DNA from: Fragilariopsis cylindrus CCMP1102
Lineage: Eukaryota > Bacillariophyta > Bacillariophyceae > Bacillariales > Bacillariaceae
Direction: 5' to 3'
NCBI GenBank assembly: GCA_900095095.1
Contig: FMBT01000434.1
Location: 1 to 64,000 of the forward strand
DNA: 64,000 bases
The number at the start of each line of letters is the position of its first letter. The stretch's first letter is position 1. Positions 44,576 through 57,100 of this stretch are shown here, piece by piece. The notes beneath the pieces are model-generated. The model saw nothing but the letters and a program-made list of their open reading frames with translations. It was not told where the DNA came from and did no database searches. A program made the translations under genes and the position numbers.

Positions 44576-45004
44576 TCAAAAATAACTTACTCGATCATGA
44601 CCTAGCTAAACCAATACTACACACAACGTATCTACCAGACTGCAACGATGGAGTCGCTACAAACTGTTGTGTGATCCCTATTCCAAGAAGGAAAAACGCC
44701 CAACTTTACGCATTAGCTCTCTTGGAGCCGCATTAGTTAAGCCACACAAACCATAAATCATCAGTACCATAACATTTTTGATGATGCCCTTCTGGGGTGC
44801 CGTAATGCCGTGAGTGTGACCAAGAGGCCGACCGTGATCCCAGCGATTTGGAATCGATTGGAAGGAAGAAAAATAACCAGTGCATGAATGCATCATACGG
44901 TTAAAGTTAGAAAAATTAGTCAATAGTAATATTGAATAGTGTACGGTAATTAACATATATATATTGAACTAGCGATTAGATTCTATTTCTACATTATTTA
45001 TTGA
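44576..45004. other. Intergenic between convergent genes
   Basis: 3' flanks of HDR and of the reverse-strand glycosyltransferase-like gene; nothing recognised. Confidence 0.5.
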
Positions 45005-47489
45005 TTAGCTTTTCTTTTTCTTTTTTCCCATTCTCTCATGCTCCATTTCGACCTTTTTCAGTATTCCTAAAGGATCCTTTTGATTCTGTTTGAATCTTAA
45101 TAAATTTGTCATATACGGTCGTATCATCCCCTCAGTCATATCGGCAGTACCACCATCATTTCGAACATGAACCATAGGAGAAGTGGGATATGTCCTTCTT
45201 GGATGTTTTCGTAAAGCCTTTGATCTTTCTTTGATCATTTTAACTAATGGAAATTCGATATAAGGATATTGACTCATCGAAACAATCTCGCAATCGTATG
45301 GCAAGGTTGCATTTTTAGCATCCTGTTGTTCCTTCAACATCGCCATTAAGAGATATTGATCCTTCCCAATCTTCTTAGTCTTTTCGGCGTCAAATTTTGT
45401 CCGCCATAAATCCAAACAAGGAGGAGATAAGGATCGATCTAATACCATCTGCCCACCTTGGATTTGCCATTTGTTGGAATTTCCTTTAAACATAAACATT
45501 CTACCACGTGGCACAGCTACAGGCAAGCTATTTACGACGATAGTGTCATTTTTCGCGTACTGAGGGCCGATTCTATATGTTTCTTCTAGACCATGAAAAG
45601 CTGGCCACATCGAACTACCAAAGACGATGTCAACATCGAGATAATAGACGAGTTCCACAGCGTCTAAACGAGAATCTTTCCCTACATATTCTATCACTAG
45701 AGTTTTGAATCGTTTATATATCATGTTGGAAGTTTTGTAGTGAGTTTTAATATGCTCCCTTTCCGGTTCCATAATAATAACGTTGTCCGCCCAATTGGAA
45801 ATATCAGAATAACGATCGGGAGGAGCATCGGTAATTACAACGATCCAACCAGGATATTTTCCTGCGTTTCGTGCGGAATAGACAAACCTTTCGACGGTTT
45901 TAGTTTCAGCGGCTATTTCTCCCATACTAATAACAACGAAAGCTCTTCCGATATCGTCTACGTAGTCTAACTCTTTCATCTTCGCTCCCACCTCTGCCCT
46001 GCTTAGGGTTGCCATTTGGTCGACAATTACTACTTCATTGTTCGTGTCGCCATCGCCGTCGTCATCATTACCATCATTCTTGGTCACACCAACTATACCG
46101 ATAGATGAGGTGGGCGAATTCTCCTCCTGTTGATTGTCTGGTTGTAGCTCGATAATAGTGGATTGGTCTTCCTTTGAAATGGAAACTTCTTTTTCTACTA
46201 ATTTTTGCTTTTTCTTTCCTTTATCTCTTTGACCTTCATCGAGGTACGTCTTTGTTGTGATTCCTAACACATCTTCTTGACCGCGTTCGAATCGCATTAC
46301 AAATCGAAGATATGCCTCTAAATCCTCCGGCGATAACTTTTTAAGATCCCCGCCTGTATTCTTGATGTGGTTTAAGACGGGAATTGAGTCATATGACTTG
46401 TTATCGTTATTAGTCGTATGATCCTCGTTCTTTATAGGCCGATCAGCAATTTCTTTCATATACGTTCGAGAAGGGAAGATAATATGCCGTTCTTCTTGTG
46501 GCATGATAACGATTTCACACTTCAACAAAGAATTGTCCTTTGTTTTGGCGGCTTTTTTCTGATCATCGAGCATTTGCATCAAAAGTACCTGGTCAATCGT
46601 CGTTGTCTCAGGATCCATCAAGGAACGGAATCGTTCCAAACACGGTTGGGACGTCGTTCGGTCTAAGATCATTTGTCCACCCTGGATCTTTGTTTGTTTG
46701 TAATTTCCTTCAAACATCCACATCTTTGCTGCAACAGAAGATTGGTTGTTGTTTTCATTGCTATTATTGTTATTGTTAATCGCAGAAGAACCGATTTCAT
46801 ACCTTCGTTCCAAATCATGAAATAGTGGCCAGACTGAATTTCCAAATACGATATCTACATCAAGATAATAAACTAATTCGATGTCGTCTAACCTTGAATC
46901 TTTTGATAAATATTGCAAGACGTAAGTTTTGAATTGTTTATATACCATAGCAGGTCCCTTCGCATAATGCCGTATGTAATGTTCTTCATCCGGACGCACT
47001 GTCGTGAATTTGTTGTTACCAGTCCAATCTAATAGTTCCTTGTATCGATCGTCTGGAGCATCAGATATTAGTACAATCCAACCAGGAAATCTTCCAACAT
47101 TCCTAGCAGACCAAACAAAACGTTCAACATAATTGGAATTGATAGCACTTTCTCCCAAGCATAGGATGACCAAGGCTCGTTGTTTGTTGTCCACTTTGTC
47201 AGAATCGTTATAATTACTACTTTCACTGCTCTTAATCATGCTGTTGCTTGCCTTGACTTTGTCTGGACTACTGTTAATATTGTTGATGTTGACGAATGGC
47301 TCGTCCATTATCGTTGGGACGATTGACATCTCCCTCGTTGTCGAATTGTTCGCCAACAAGGTTTGTTTCAAGTAAGTTGACATCACCGTTAGTTGCTGAA
47401 GGACACATAACACTATTATTATCAAAAATATCCTTCGGATGGTATCTGGTGTATTTGATTTTGTTTTTGGCGTAACTATTGATGGCAAC

Positions 47490-47524
<35 letters not shown>

Positions 47525-47545
47525 CATGAAAGACCACATTTTCAT
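45005..47545 (-). CDS. Type II membrane protein with two tandem glycosyltransferase-like domains
   Basis: 846 residues from the ATG at 47545. A Ser run and one membrane anchor (about 38-60, 'IFLIIIVLCVLQQLTVM') suggest Golgi topology. Two homologous domains follow (about 125-420 and 540-835). Each has 'VERFV.SARN.G..PGWIV.I', 'DAP.DRY', 'HY....M.YK.FKT.V..Y..KDSRLD' and 'ELVYYLDVDIVFG'. The DVD is the DxD metal/nucleotide-sugar motif of GT-A transferases. Each then has 'W.FH.LE', 'KIQGGQM.LDR' (second copy 'WQIQGGQMVLDR'), 'P.CLE/DL' and a 'H...DGG/NTGG' close. An acidic linker separates them. Both copies keep the DxD, so both may be active. The donor and acceptor sugars are unknown. Confidence 0.7.
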
Positions 47546-48239
47546 TTTACAACGATCGATGTATGTAGCCTAGTTGTTGTGCTACCAGTCCGAATTTAAA
47601 CTTGACATATGTTATGTTGTCTTCTAATTTCTGCCTAATATAGATGTCCGGTGTTGATGTCACTTCCTTCCTTCTCGTTGTTTCCTTGTCTGCTCGATGC
47701 GAGAAGTAAAGAGGCCTTTTCTTTCGAAGATTTATATAGAATTAAAATCTTTTTCCGTTGTTTTTTTGTGTGTGTGTGTGAGATACCACATGGGCAATAA
47801 TAATTTTGTCGTTATTTTTATATCGCCTGGTGCGCTGCGAGCAACAGTAGCCTCATTATTTATTTATTTAGTGAAGCAAGCGTGCAAAACGTTACTATGA
47901 TGATACTCTGTATACGTACTATCTATATCTATGTTCCAGTCTGGCCAGATATACGATTTACTTCGAGGCGCCATCAATCAAAAAGTAATATTTCTTTTTC
48001 ATCGATCGATCCATCCATCACAAACCATAAACATAGCGTACTACCGCACTGGCATCGATAGTAGCAAATCTTGACAGCTCATCCTACAGTACCTTAACTT
48101 TACGACAGGAGTACTGCATTGTCGAACATAATTTATCCTCAGACCTAATTAACTTACTTGGTGCGCCGCTGATCTTCGATTCTAATCCCATTCACATTCA
48201 CACCCACTTCATACATCGTACAGTACTAGTACCATTATT
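47546..48239. other. Divergent promoter region
   Basis: Between ATGs at 47545 (reverse) and 48240 (forward). A short forward frame at 47697-47900 shows no family signal. (GT)n at about 47769-47781. Confidence 0.5.
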
Positions 48240-49298
48240 ATGTTGAGACAACGAGCATCGTATTATGGTTCCTATCTGGTAGCGTTGGCCTGCTATTCTA
48301 CTAGCGCATACGCATTTAATTTATGTCACAACAATCATGAAAGAACGCAGCAGCAGCAGAGCAATTTCTTTTTCCGAAACGACAACAATGATAACAAGTA
48401 CTATAAATCGCGACTCTTCGCCTCCGCCGCCGATAGTAGTAGTAGTAGTAATAGTGATAACAACGATGATATCAATAATACTGATGAAGAGAAATCAGCA
48501 TCAACAACAATAAGAAATTCTGCATTTATACGAAATGAATTTTCACGTATTATAAATATTGATCGAATATTTTCAAACCGTAGAAGAGCATTGAATCAAT
48601 CCCAACGTGATCATGTTGTTACTGTAAAAGCGGATGAAAAGGAAAGGACAGCATTAGCAGAACGATTTGATTTAAAGGGAATAACTAAATTAACTGCCGA
48701 ATTAAATTTCCGTCCAGCACAAGATGGATTAGCAGAATTAGGGTATGGTGGTAGTTTCCCGGTTGAGGCTGAGGGGATGATTGAGGCACAGTTAACACAA
48801 ACATGTGTCCGTACAAATGAAGAATTTGAAGTGGATGTAGAAATTCCTGTGTATGCTATTATACGACCAGTTGAAAGTAATTATGAGAAATTGAATGGTG
48901 GTATTAGTACACAAACAGAACAAAAACAAGTAGAGGAGGAGGAGGTAGCAGAAAGTAACACTAAAGGTAAAAAGAAGAACAAGAAAAATAAAAAGAAGAA
49001 AGATAACTCGTTTCATGAAAATAAAAAGGTATACAATTTGGATGATATATTTGATTTACAAACGGCATTACAAGAAGCAGATTCATTCAGTAGTGGTGGT
49101 GGTAGTGGTAATAGTGGCAGTGGTGGTAGTGACGACGAAGATGGTGCCGCAGATGTTGTTGAAGATGAAGGTATTTATTCCTTATCATCAGATCAATTAG
49201 ATGTTGGAGAATTAATCGCACAAACATTTTGGTTAGAACTAGACTGGTACCCAAAAAAGCCAGGAACTGATCCAATGGAATTTGAAATATCAGGTTGA
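48240..49298 (+). CDS. DUF177/YceD-family protein, plastid-targeted
   Basis: 352 residues from the ATG at 48240. The signal peptide ends 'STSAYAFNL', with the A-F plastid junction. The core matches DUF177: 'RFDLKGITKLTAELNF', 'VEAEGMIEAQLTQTCVRTNE', 'FEVDVEIPVYAIIRP' and the closing 'LDVGELIAQTFWLELDWYPK' with 'PGTDP'. In bacteria (YceD) and chloroplasts (DUF177A) the family is linked to 23S rRNA accumulation, so a plastid ribosome biogenesis role is likely. An insert of about 100 residues, Lys-rich then Gly/Ser/Asp-rich, splits the core. The family's usual CxxC-like Cys pair is reduced to one visible Cys ('TCVRT'). Confidence 0.82.
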   Translation: MLRQRASYYGSYLVALACYSTSAYAFNLCHNNHERTQQQQSNFFFRNDNNDNKYYKSRLFASAADSSSSSNSDNNDDINNTDEEKSASTTIRNSAFIRNEFSRIINIDRIFSNRRRALNQSQRDHVVTVKADEKERTALAERFDLKGITKLTAELNFRPAQDGLAELGYGGSFPVEAEGMIEAQLTQTCVRTNEEFEVDVEIPVYAIIRPVESNYEKLNGGISTQTEQKQVEEEEVAESNTKGKKKNKKNKKKKDNSFHENKKVYNLDDIFDLQTALQEADSFSSGGGSGNSGSGGSDDEDGAADVVEDEGIYSLSSDQLDVGELIAQTFWLELDWYPKKPGTDPMEFEISG

Positions 49299-50934
49299 AA
49301 AGATGAAGTTCATGAAATGTGTCTCTCACAAGAGCATATAATATAAAGACGACAAATAGTAAGAACATAAATAAGAAATAATAGCGAACTGGACTAAATA
49401 GGTATGTTGTAGCGCAGCGGCATACACAGAGAAAGATGGTGTGTATAGTTTTTATTGTTTTTTTGAAAATGGAACTACTTCTCGAAGAAAGTATACATAA
49501 TATCATAATATTATACAGGCTCTGCGATAATTGCAGAACAACAATGTTAGTCCCAAAAAACCCTTCTTTTCTGGCTCTAATAGTTAGTCTACTCTATGTA
49601 ATATTGCAGTGTAGATCCATACAGTATCGCATAGAATAAGAATCTGACAGTGGTACATTTGTGCTGCTGAATCAAACTGTATCATAATCAAAAATCAATC
49701 AATACGTATACACCACATCTGATCTGGTACCCACACCATACCATACTGCTTCTCTTCATTGTCTCTATCCTCTTATCATATTTTTAAAGTCGTTCACATA
49801 TTATTCTTGGTATCTTCATATACTTACTTCAAGTAGCATGTATAAAGTCCCAATCAGATAGTATAATTGGAGCTTAATATGCATAGGGTGGATACCTGGA
49901 CAGGACTTTGGGGTGCTAGGCATGTGTTCTTCACACTGGAAGGTGGTAAAGGGTGTGGTGCAGCCTAGGACATGGGGAAATGACCTAGTATACACAAAAG
50001 AGATGAATTGTCCCAAAGTAAGCACATAGGATTGACCATATACACCAAAGGGAATATAAGCTTGGTGAGCTATGGGCAGGACCATGCTGATGTGGGCGCT
50101 AAAGGAGAAAAACCTGTTTGGAGGCCTGAATGATCCCTTTGGGGGCTTAGTACACCCTGACACCTTCCTAACCTCCCTACAGCCCTAAGCAATGGTTGGA
50201 CCTTGTACCCATAGGTATCATGCTGAGCTCCATATAATCTTTCAAGGTTATTTGGTCTGTATTGATGGTGCATCATGGCCTTGATTAAACGCGCACTTGG
50301 CACTTAGAGAAGTTGAATATATGTATGGTTACCTAAAGCAATGATAGAATCCAAAACTTTTATGAGTCAGTTTAATGCCTAGCTATTTTATTTGGGACTC
50401 AGCATACCTGGTATGGGCGCTGTAGCATCTCAAATATCTTTGCAACGTGTGCATTTTGGGTTGTTTTATGTCTATTTTATTGTTCTCCACCCCACCACAC
50501 CACCAATATGGCAATGTTTCAAGTATTGTTGGTGTATTTTGACCTTTTGTATGTAATATGGAAGGTATCTGGGTGTTCAAAGCATGGTCCAATTCCTTTT
50601 TTTGATGTTGTGGCAGCCTATTTCTGAATGATACTTTTGGGCATGGGAATATGACATGTTGGCCAAAATGCAATGTTTGTGTTCTGGAGGCAAGAATAAC
50701 AAGGTAAGTTTGAGGGATCACAACCCTTGGTTCATCCCCTATGGGTGTGAGATGGATGACTGGGTTGGATTTTGGTGCACCATGCTGGTTCTAGAACCTA
50801 AGTAGAACTTATTCATAATCCTATTATTCACAGTTGTTTAATATTCCAATAACCAAACTCCAATGGAGAATTTGTGAGATAGAAATGGTACCAATCAGAA
50901 TTACTTTAGTCAGGTGATGAGGAACCACCAGGGA
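49299..50934. other. Gene-free, decayed repeat-like DNA
   Basis: Several medium reverse frames (for example 49816-50163 and 50383-50721) lack recognisable domains and start codons in context. Base composition differs from genic DNA (fewer low-complexity codon tracts). It is probably old mobile DNA of unknown class. Confidence 0.4.
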
Positions 50935-52930
50935 TGGTAGAAGGGAAACACAATGTTCTAGTACACTATATTATAGATGTTAGTGCACCCTACCATCTGG
51001 TGTTGTCCTCTGCAACTGTTTCAAATGAGATAGTTTGTTGTCCATTATTTCTTATCGAAAATCATGTTGTTTGTGTGCCTGCCATAACAGTGGAACAAAT
51101 TCAATTCCGCAACCATAGGGAGGTAAAAGTTGTAGGAGGCACATATAATGATCTAGTACACTATGTGGATGCTTGTTCACCTGACCCATCTGGTGTTGTT
51201 GACTGCAACCCTTTCAAATGAGATATTTTTTCTGATCAAAAATCATGCTGTTGTTTTTGTGCCTGCCACAACATTTATTCCGCAACCACAGCAACAGAAA
51301 AGTTGTAGGAGGCACACAAAATGTTCTAGTACACTTTTTGGATATTAGTGCACCCAACCTATTTGGTGTTATCCTCTGCAACCCTTTCAAATGAAACATT
51401 TTGTGGCTCATTTCTGATCAAAAATTATGTTTTGGGTGCAAGCAACAACAGTGAAACAAAATTTTTATTCCTTAGCCACAGTCCTAACACAGAAGTGGTA
51501 GGCGGTAGACACAATGTTCTAGTACACTATGCTATGCGAATATTTGTGCATCTGACCTGTCTGGTGTTGTCCTACCGAACCCTTTTATATGAGATATTTT
51601 GTGGATCATTTTGATCAAAAATCTTGTTATTATTATTATTATTTGTGTGCCTGCCATAGAAGCGAAATGAATTTTATTCCTCATCCACATGAACAGAAAA
51701 GTTTTAGGAGACACACACAATGTTCTAGTACACAATGTAGATGTTAGTGCACCCAACCTATTTAGTGTTGTCCTCTGCAATACTTTCAAATGAGATATTC
51801 TGAGGTTCATTTCTGATGAAAAATCTTGTTATTTTTGTGTGCCTGTCATAAAAGCGAAATGAATTTAATTCCTTAACCACAGAAGCAGAAAAGTTGTAGG
51901 AGGCACACACAATGTTCTGGTACACTATGTGGATGTTAGTGCACCCAACCTATCAGGTCTTGTCCCCTGCAATACTTTCAAATGAGACATTTTGTGTTCA
52001 TTTCTGATCAAAAATCTTGCTATTTGTGTGCCTGTCATAAAAGCGAAATGAATTTAATTCCTCAACCACAGAAGCAGAAAAGTTGTAGGAGGCACACACA
52101 ATGTTCTGGTACACTATGTGGATGTTAGTGCACCCAACCTATCAGGTCTTGTCCCCTGCAATACTTTCAAATAAGACATTTTGTGTTCATTTCTGATCAA
52201 AAATCTTGCTATTTGTGTGCCTGTCATAAAAGCGAAATGAATTTAATTCCTCAACCACAGAAGCAGAAAAGTTGTAGGAGGCACACACAATGTTCTGGTA
52301 CACTATGTGGATGTTAGTGCACCCAACCTATCAGGTCTTGTCCCCTGCAATACTTTCAAATGAGACATTTTGTGTTCATTTCTGATCAAAAATCTTGCTA
52401 TTTGTGTGCCTGTCATAAAAGCGAAATGAATTTAATTCCTCAACCACAGAAGCAGAAAAGTTGTAGGAGGCACACACAATGTTCTGGTACACTATGTGGA
52501 TGTTAGTGCACCCAACCTATCAGGTCTTGTCCCCTGCAATACTTTCAAATGAGACATTTTGTGTTCATTTCTGATCAAAAATCTTGCTATTTGTGTGCCT
52601 GTCATAAAAGCGAAATGAATTTAATTCCTCAACCACAGAAGCAGAAAAGTTGTAGGAGGCACACACAATGTTCTGGTACACTATGTGGATGTTAGTGCAC
52701 CCAACCTATCAGGTCTTATCCCCTGCAATACTTTCAAATGAGACATTTTGTGTTCATTTCTGATCAAAAATCTTGCTATTTGTGTGCCTGCCACAAAAGT
52801 GAGATGCATTTAATGCCTCAACCACAATAATAGAAAAGTTGTAGGAGGCAAACACAATATTCTAGTACACTCTGTAGATGTTAGCGCACCCGGCCTATTT
52901 GGTGCTGTTCTCTGCAACTCTTTCAAATAG
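50935..52930 (+). repeat. Tandem satellite, ~189-bp unit, about 11 copies
   Basis: The anchor 'cacaatgttct.gtacacta' recurs near 50945, 51145, 51318, 51508, 51718, 51908, 52097, 52286, 52475, 52664 and 52853. The five units from about 51881 to 52825 are almost identical with an exact 189-bp period ('agaagcagaa' at 51881, 52070, 52259, 52448, 52637). Units toward both edges are progressively diverged, which fits homogenisation in the middle by unequal exchange. There is no open frame through the array. Confidence 0.92.
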
Positions 52931-54114
52931 TACTTGTGTACTGTAGTACATAATCAATATTTTTGTAAGAAATATTTTGTCCAAATACATTTTTCTGTCC
53001 CCAAATACATTTTATTTTTTGGTTACACTTTTACCAGTACAGTACTGTAGGGATTAAAAAAATAGTTAATTAAAAACACTAGTTCTCACGAAATCCCCCA
53101 AATAGAAAAGTTAATGTGTGTTGCCTGTAAAAGTTAGTGCAATAGGTTCGCGTATCGAAGAATGTTACTTAATGTCATTGTACAAGAAGTTCGGCGTTTT
53201 TATATTCAATTATGGCAATTCAGAAAAAAAAATCGCGTTACTATAAGTAAAGACAATTATACTTTTTATTTTTATGGTTTAATCAATTGTTTTTTGTACC
53301 GGCATATTATGAAAGACTTAAATTTTTATATGTTGTACCACGTCAACATTGCTTCATCGCGTGTATTGAAGCAAGAAAAAATATTGTCATTCCCGTTAGT
53401 GTCGTTTGTACGGCACACTCAATAAGCGAACTCCTATTGATTTATAATTGCAATACTGTACCTGGTAGCGTCAACACGCTACCAAAGTACTCTTTTTTTA
53501 AAGAATTATTAATTAAATACGCAGAAAAAGTTAGTCGCACACATGGCGATCATCATTGTACTACTAACACACTACAGTACACTACCTGTGGTGTAGTCGA
53601 CTTACTTCGCTCTAATGTACAGTACTGTATTTCCTGCATTACTTAAATTTATCATTCGTCTACAGTACTTCAAGTAGTAGTATCAATAAAAGAGACCAGG
53701 CCAAGTAACGTACGTACTGTACTGTAATCTACGACTACTAGAAGAGCAAAGAGCGAATAAGAAGGTTTCAATAAAAAATCAAATACATTTTTAGTACTGT
53801 AGTTTTGAGAACCCTCTCACGAGTTCTCACGAGTAGTGACTCACGATTAGAAGCAAGAGCAAGGTTACGTGCAGTACAGTAGTTCGCTTAGCTTTTTGTC
53901 ATCTTCGTTGGTACCGTACTACTAGTAGTTAAAGCCAAGAAAGTAAGAAAGAAAGAAAGAAAGCAATCAGGAGTAGACAAACGTATCACCCGTCCTCAGT
54001 TCAAAGAACAGTAAAAAGGCAGCGTACAAGTAGTAACAAACAAAGAAAGCAAGTTAGTATTAGAAATCTCGACAAAAATCGAAAAAGAAGAAGAAAGAAA
54101 ATAAATAAATAATC
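52931..54114. other. Gene-free flank of the satellite
   Basis: AT-rich with many 'tactgta/tacagta' words. Short frames near 53162-53646 show no family signal. 'tctcacga' words lie near 53087 and 53817-53843. The last 250 bp is the purine-rich 5' flank of the gene at 54115. Confidence 0.4.
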
Positions 54115-57100
54115 ATGGCATCAGGGATAGGAATAGGTGAACTTGTTTGGGTAACACAAGGTAAAACAGATCATATGGCAATGTATATCGGTGATATACG
54201 TAAACCTGATTCAGATGATGATGACGATTCTGATTCAGATAGTGATGAAGAGGAGGATGAAGAATATGTCTCCATTAAATGGACCACTACCAATATGATT
54301 GAGTATGTACCCTATTCCAGTGTACGATTAGCAATGAATGGTCAACGTCGACGTCGAATTGTTCCGAATCATTATATGGCGGTTCCTGCTCCACCAGCAA
54401 GAGCACCACAGCCACCACCACCACCTACTACAAATAATAATAATAATTCAAATTCAAAGTCAAATACAACTGAGGCATCAGCAGCAGCAGCAGCAACAGC
54501 AACATCTGCAGGTGGCAAAAAAGTGTTTTTAACAGATAAAAGTAGTAGCAGTATTGATAAACAAACTGTGAGTGACAAGAACGGCAATAACGGCACTCTA
54601 AAAAAATCAGCAGCAACAGCAATTCCCGATATGGGAAAATGTCGGTTCTGTAATGAAATGTTCAGTAAATATGGTATTAAAAGACACGAAACGACCTGTA
54701 TGCGTCGTGTCCAAGCAGCAGCAGCAGCAGCAGCAGCAACCGCCACAACGACAAATAAAAATAAAAATACTAATACTAATAAACTAAAAGTAAAAGGAAA
54801 AAAGAGAAGTAATACTTTTGCTTCTTCTACTACTTCTGCTTCTTCCGATGACGACGACGACGAATTAGATAATAATGATAATGATGAGGATAATCCTTTT
54901 GAAGGATACAATGATCCGACTATAAAAATTGGTCGACATTATTTATGGGAATGGGAGAATAGTTCGGATTCGCATACCTACCGACAAAAACTGGCATCGC
55001 AAAAACATGCGTCAGCAGCAGCAGCAACAACAACAAGTACTACTAATACTAAAACTGATAAGAAAAAATTAGTACCCAGGAATTATTTGGTCTATAATAA
55101 AAATAATCATAAATCCACTAATAATGTTCTAGCATCTATTCATACTGATGTTCGTACACCACGATCATGGGAGGAAGGATATGGGATGATGATACAATTT
55201 TATAACAATTGTGGTCATTGTAATATCTCTACTAATCATCCGATACTAGGAAAATTTATTCGAGATATACGATCAGAACATAAAAAATATTGTAAATTCC
55301 GTTCCAAGAAAAAAAAAATCCTAAACAATACAAAAATCAAGTTTATCGTTTATGTACCGCCATTAATCGGAATTGTCGAAGATTAGAATCGGGATATAAT
55401 GATATGACACGTGTGGATTGGAGAAAAGTATCTAAATTAAATAGTCTTGGTTTTATTTTTAGACCAACCACCACAACAAAAACAAAAGTCGATAGTGAGA
55501 ATAATGAGAATGAGAATGAGAATAAAGATAGTTATGAAGTTGAAAATGAAGATGATTCTATCCATTCCGAGTTATTGGACGATGACGACGATGAGGAGGA
55601 GGAGGAGGAGGATAATCACGATATGTTAAAGTTAGATTCGGATGAATCAGTTGATTATAAAAGTGGTGATGATTCGGATTCGGATTCGGAGGATACCGAC
55701 GACGACGACGACGATGATGATGATGATGGTAGCAATAACTCCATCAATAAGAACAACAATAACCAAGGTGGTTTGAGTGCATACGAAAAGTTACGTTTGA
55801 ATAAAATCAAACGCAATGAGGATAAATTGAAAGAACTCGGTTTGTACAAGTTTGCAGCCGACACAAAGAATGATGCCAAAGGGAAGAAGAAGAAGAACAA
55901 CAAAGCACAGCAGGTACTGCTGACAAAGAAGAAAGAGCTTGGCAATGATGATAATGGGAATGAGGAGTCAAAAATGGGGGAAAATGAGAATGATTTGAAA
56001 TATAAGTCAAAAATGGGGGAAAAAAAAGAGCATGATTTGAAATATAGAAAAGGGTCGAGGTTCTTTAATAATAAGATGATACGTCGAGACTTAAATTTAA
56101 TATTACAACCACCACCAATAACAACAAACAACGATGATGATGATAATGATAATGAATTTGTTTATGATGAATACTTAACGGTATCATCATTAGATGAAAT
56201 TGATTTAACCGATAGTTGTAATTCGAACAAAAAAAGGAATGATAATGGTGAATTGACATTCCCTATACAACTATGCCGATTATTAAATTCATCAAAACAA
56301 TTAGGTATTGATAAAATTGTTTCATGGAGTTCCGATGGGAATAGTTTTCATGTATATAGTGAATCAGATTTTGTGACACAGATATTAAAGAAAACAACTC
56401 TTATGACTAAAATGGTATCAATATTGAATGCATTTGGACAATTTAATATCATATCACCAATTCTTGGTAAAAATTGTCGTACTTTTCAACATAGATCTAT
56501 TGAGGAAGCAAAATCTTCAGATGATCCCACCAAACGATTATTTTATCGTGGTGTTTCAGTTGACGTACTAAGAAAAATTAAAAGTAGACGAGAAGAACGT
56601 GGAGTTGATAATGGTAGTATTGGTAGTGGTGGTGGTGGTGGTGGTGGTATTGATAGTGGTCGTTCGCAATTCAACAGGCAACCCATTAAGAAACGTAAAT
56701 ATGCAGACCACCACCTTGTAGCTTCTCCTGTCGTTTGGAAAGATGACGAGTGTGATTCTACTTCTCTAAAGGATGGTTCTCCTGCTAATGCTGGTGATCG
56801 GAAAAGAAGTAGTTCGGGACGACGAATTCTTACCATTGATCGATTGAGCTTAGGCGATGGTAGTAGTATTGATCGTGGTGGGGACGATAAGAAGAACAAC
56901 ATCAAAAATAATAAGAATATAATGGCATCTAACAGCTACCAATACCATCCTGAACAAGGTAATGGGATGTCCCGAAGTACGGAAAGAAGACTACGTCAAA
57001 CCAGCGATGGTTGCCTTCATCCGAAGGGTGGTAAGGAACAGTATTTAATGAATAATGGAACCTATGATATACCGGCTGGAAAAAGGTAAATATATCTCAA

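Noticed and set aside
49816-50721. Reverse frames as a retroelement polyprotein
   Set aside because: I looked for integrase and reverse transcriptase blocks and found none that I could defend, so the stretch is left as unclassified decayed DNA.
50934-51810. Open frames inside the satellite
   Set aside because: They are short, change frame from unit to unit, and the homogenised units contain stops in all frames.
50935-52930. CRISPR-like regular array
   Set aside because: The whole 189-bp unit is repeated with no unique spacers, and the context is a eukaryotic nucleus. It is a satellite.
53162-53646. Two overlapping forward frames of 87 and 119 codons
   Set aside because: No domain, AT-rich composition of intergenic type and no recognisable upstream context.
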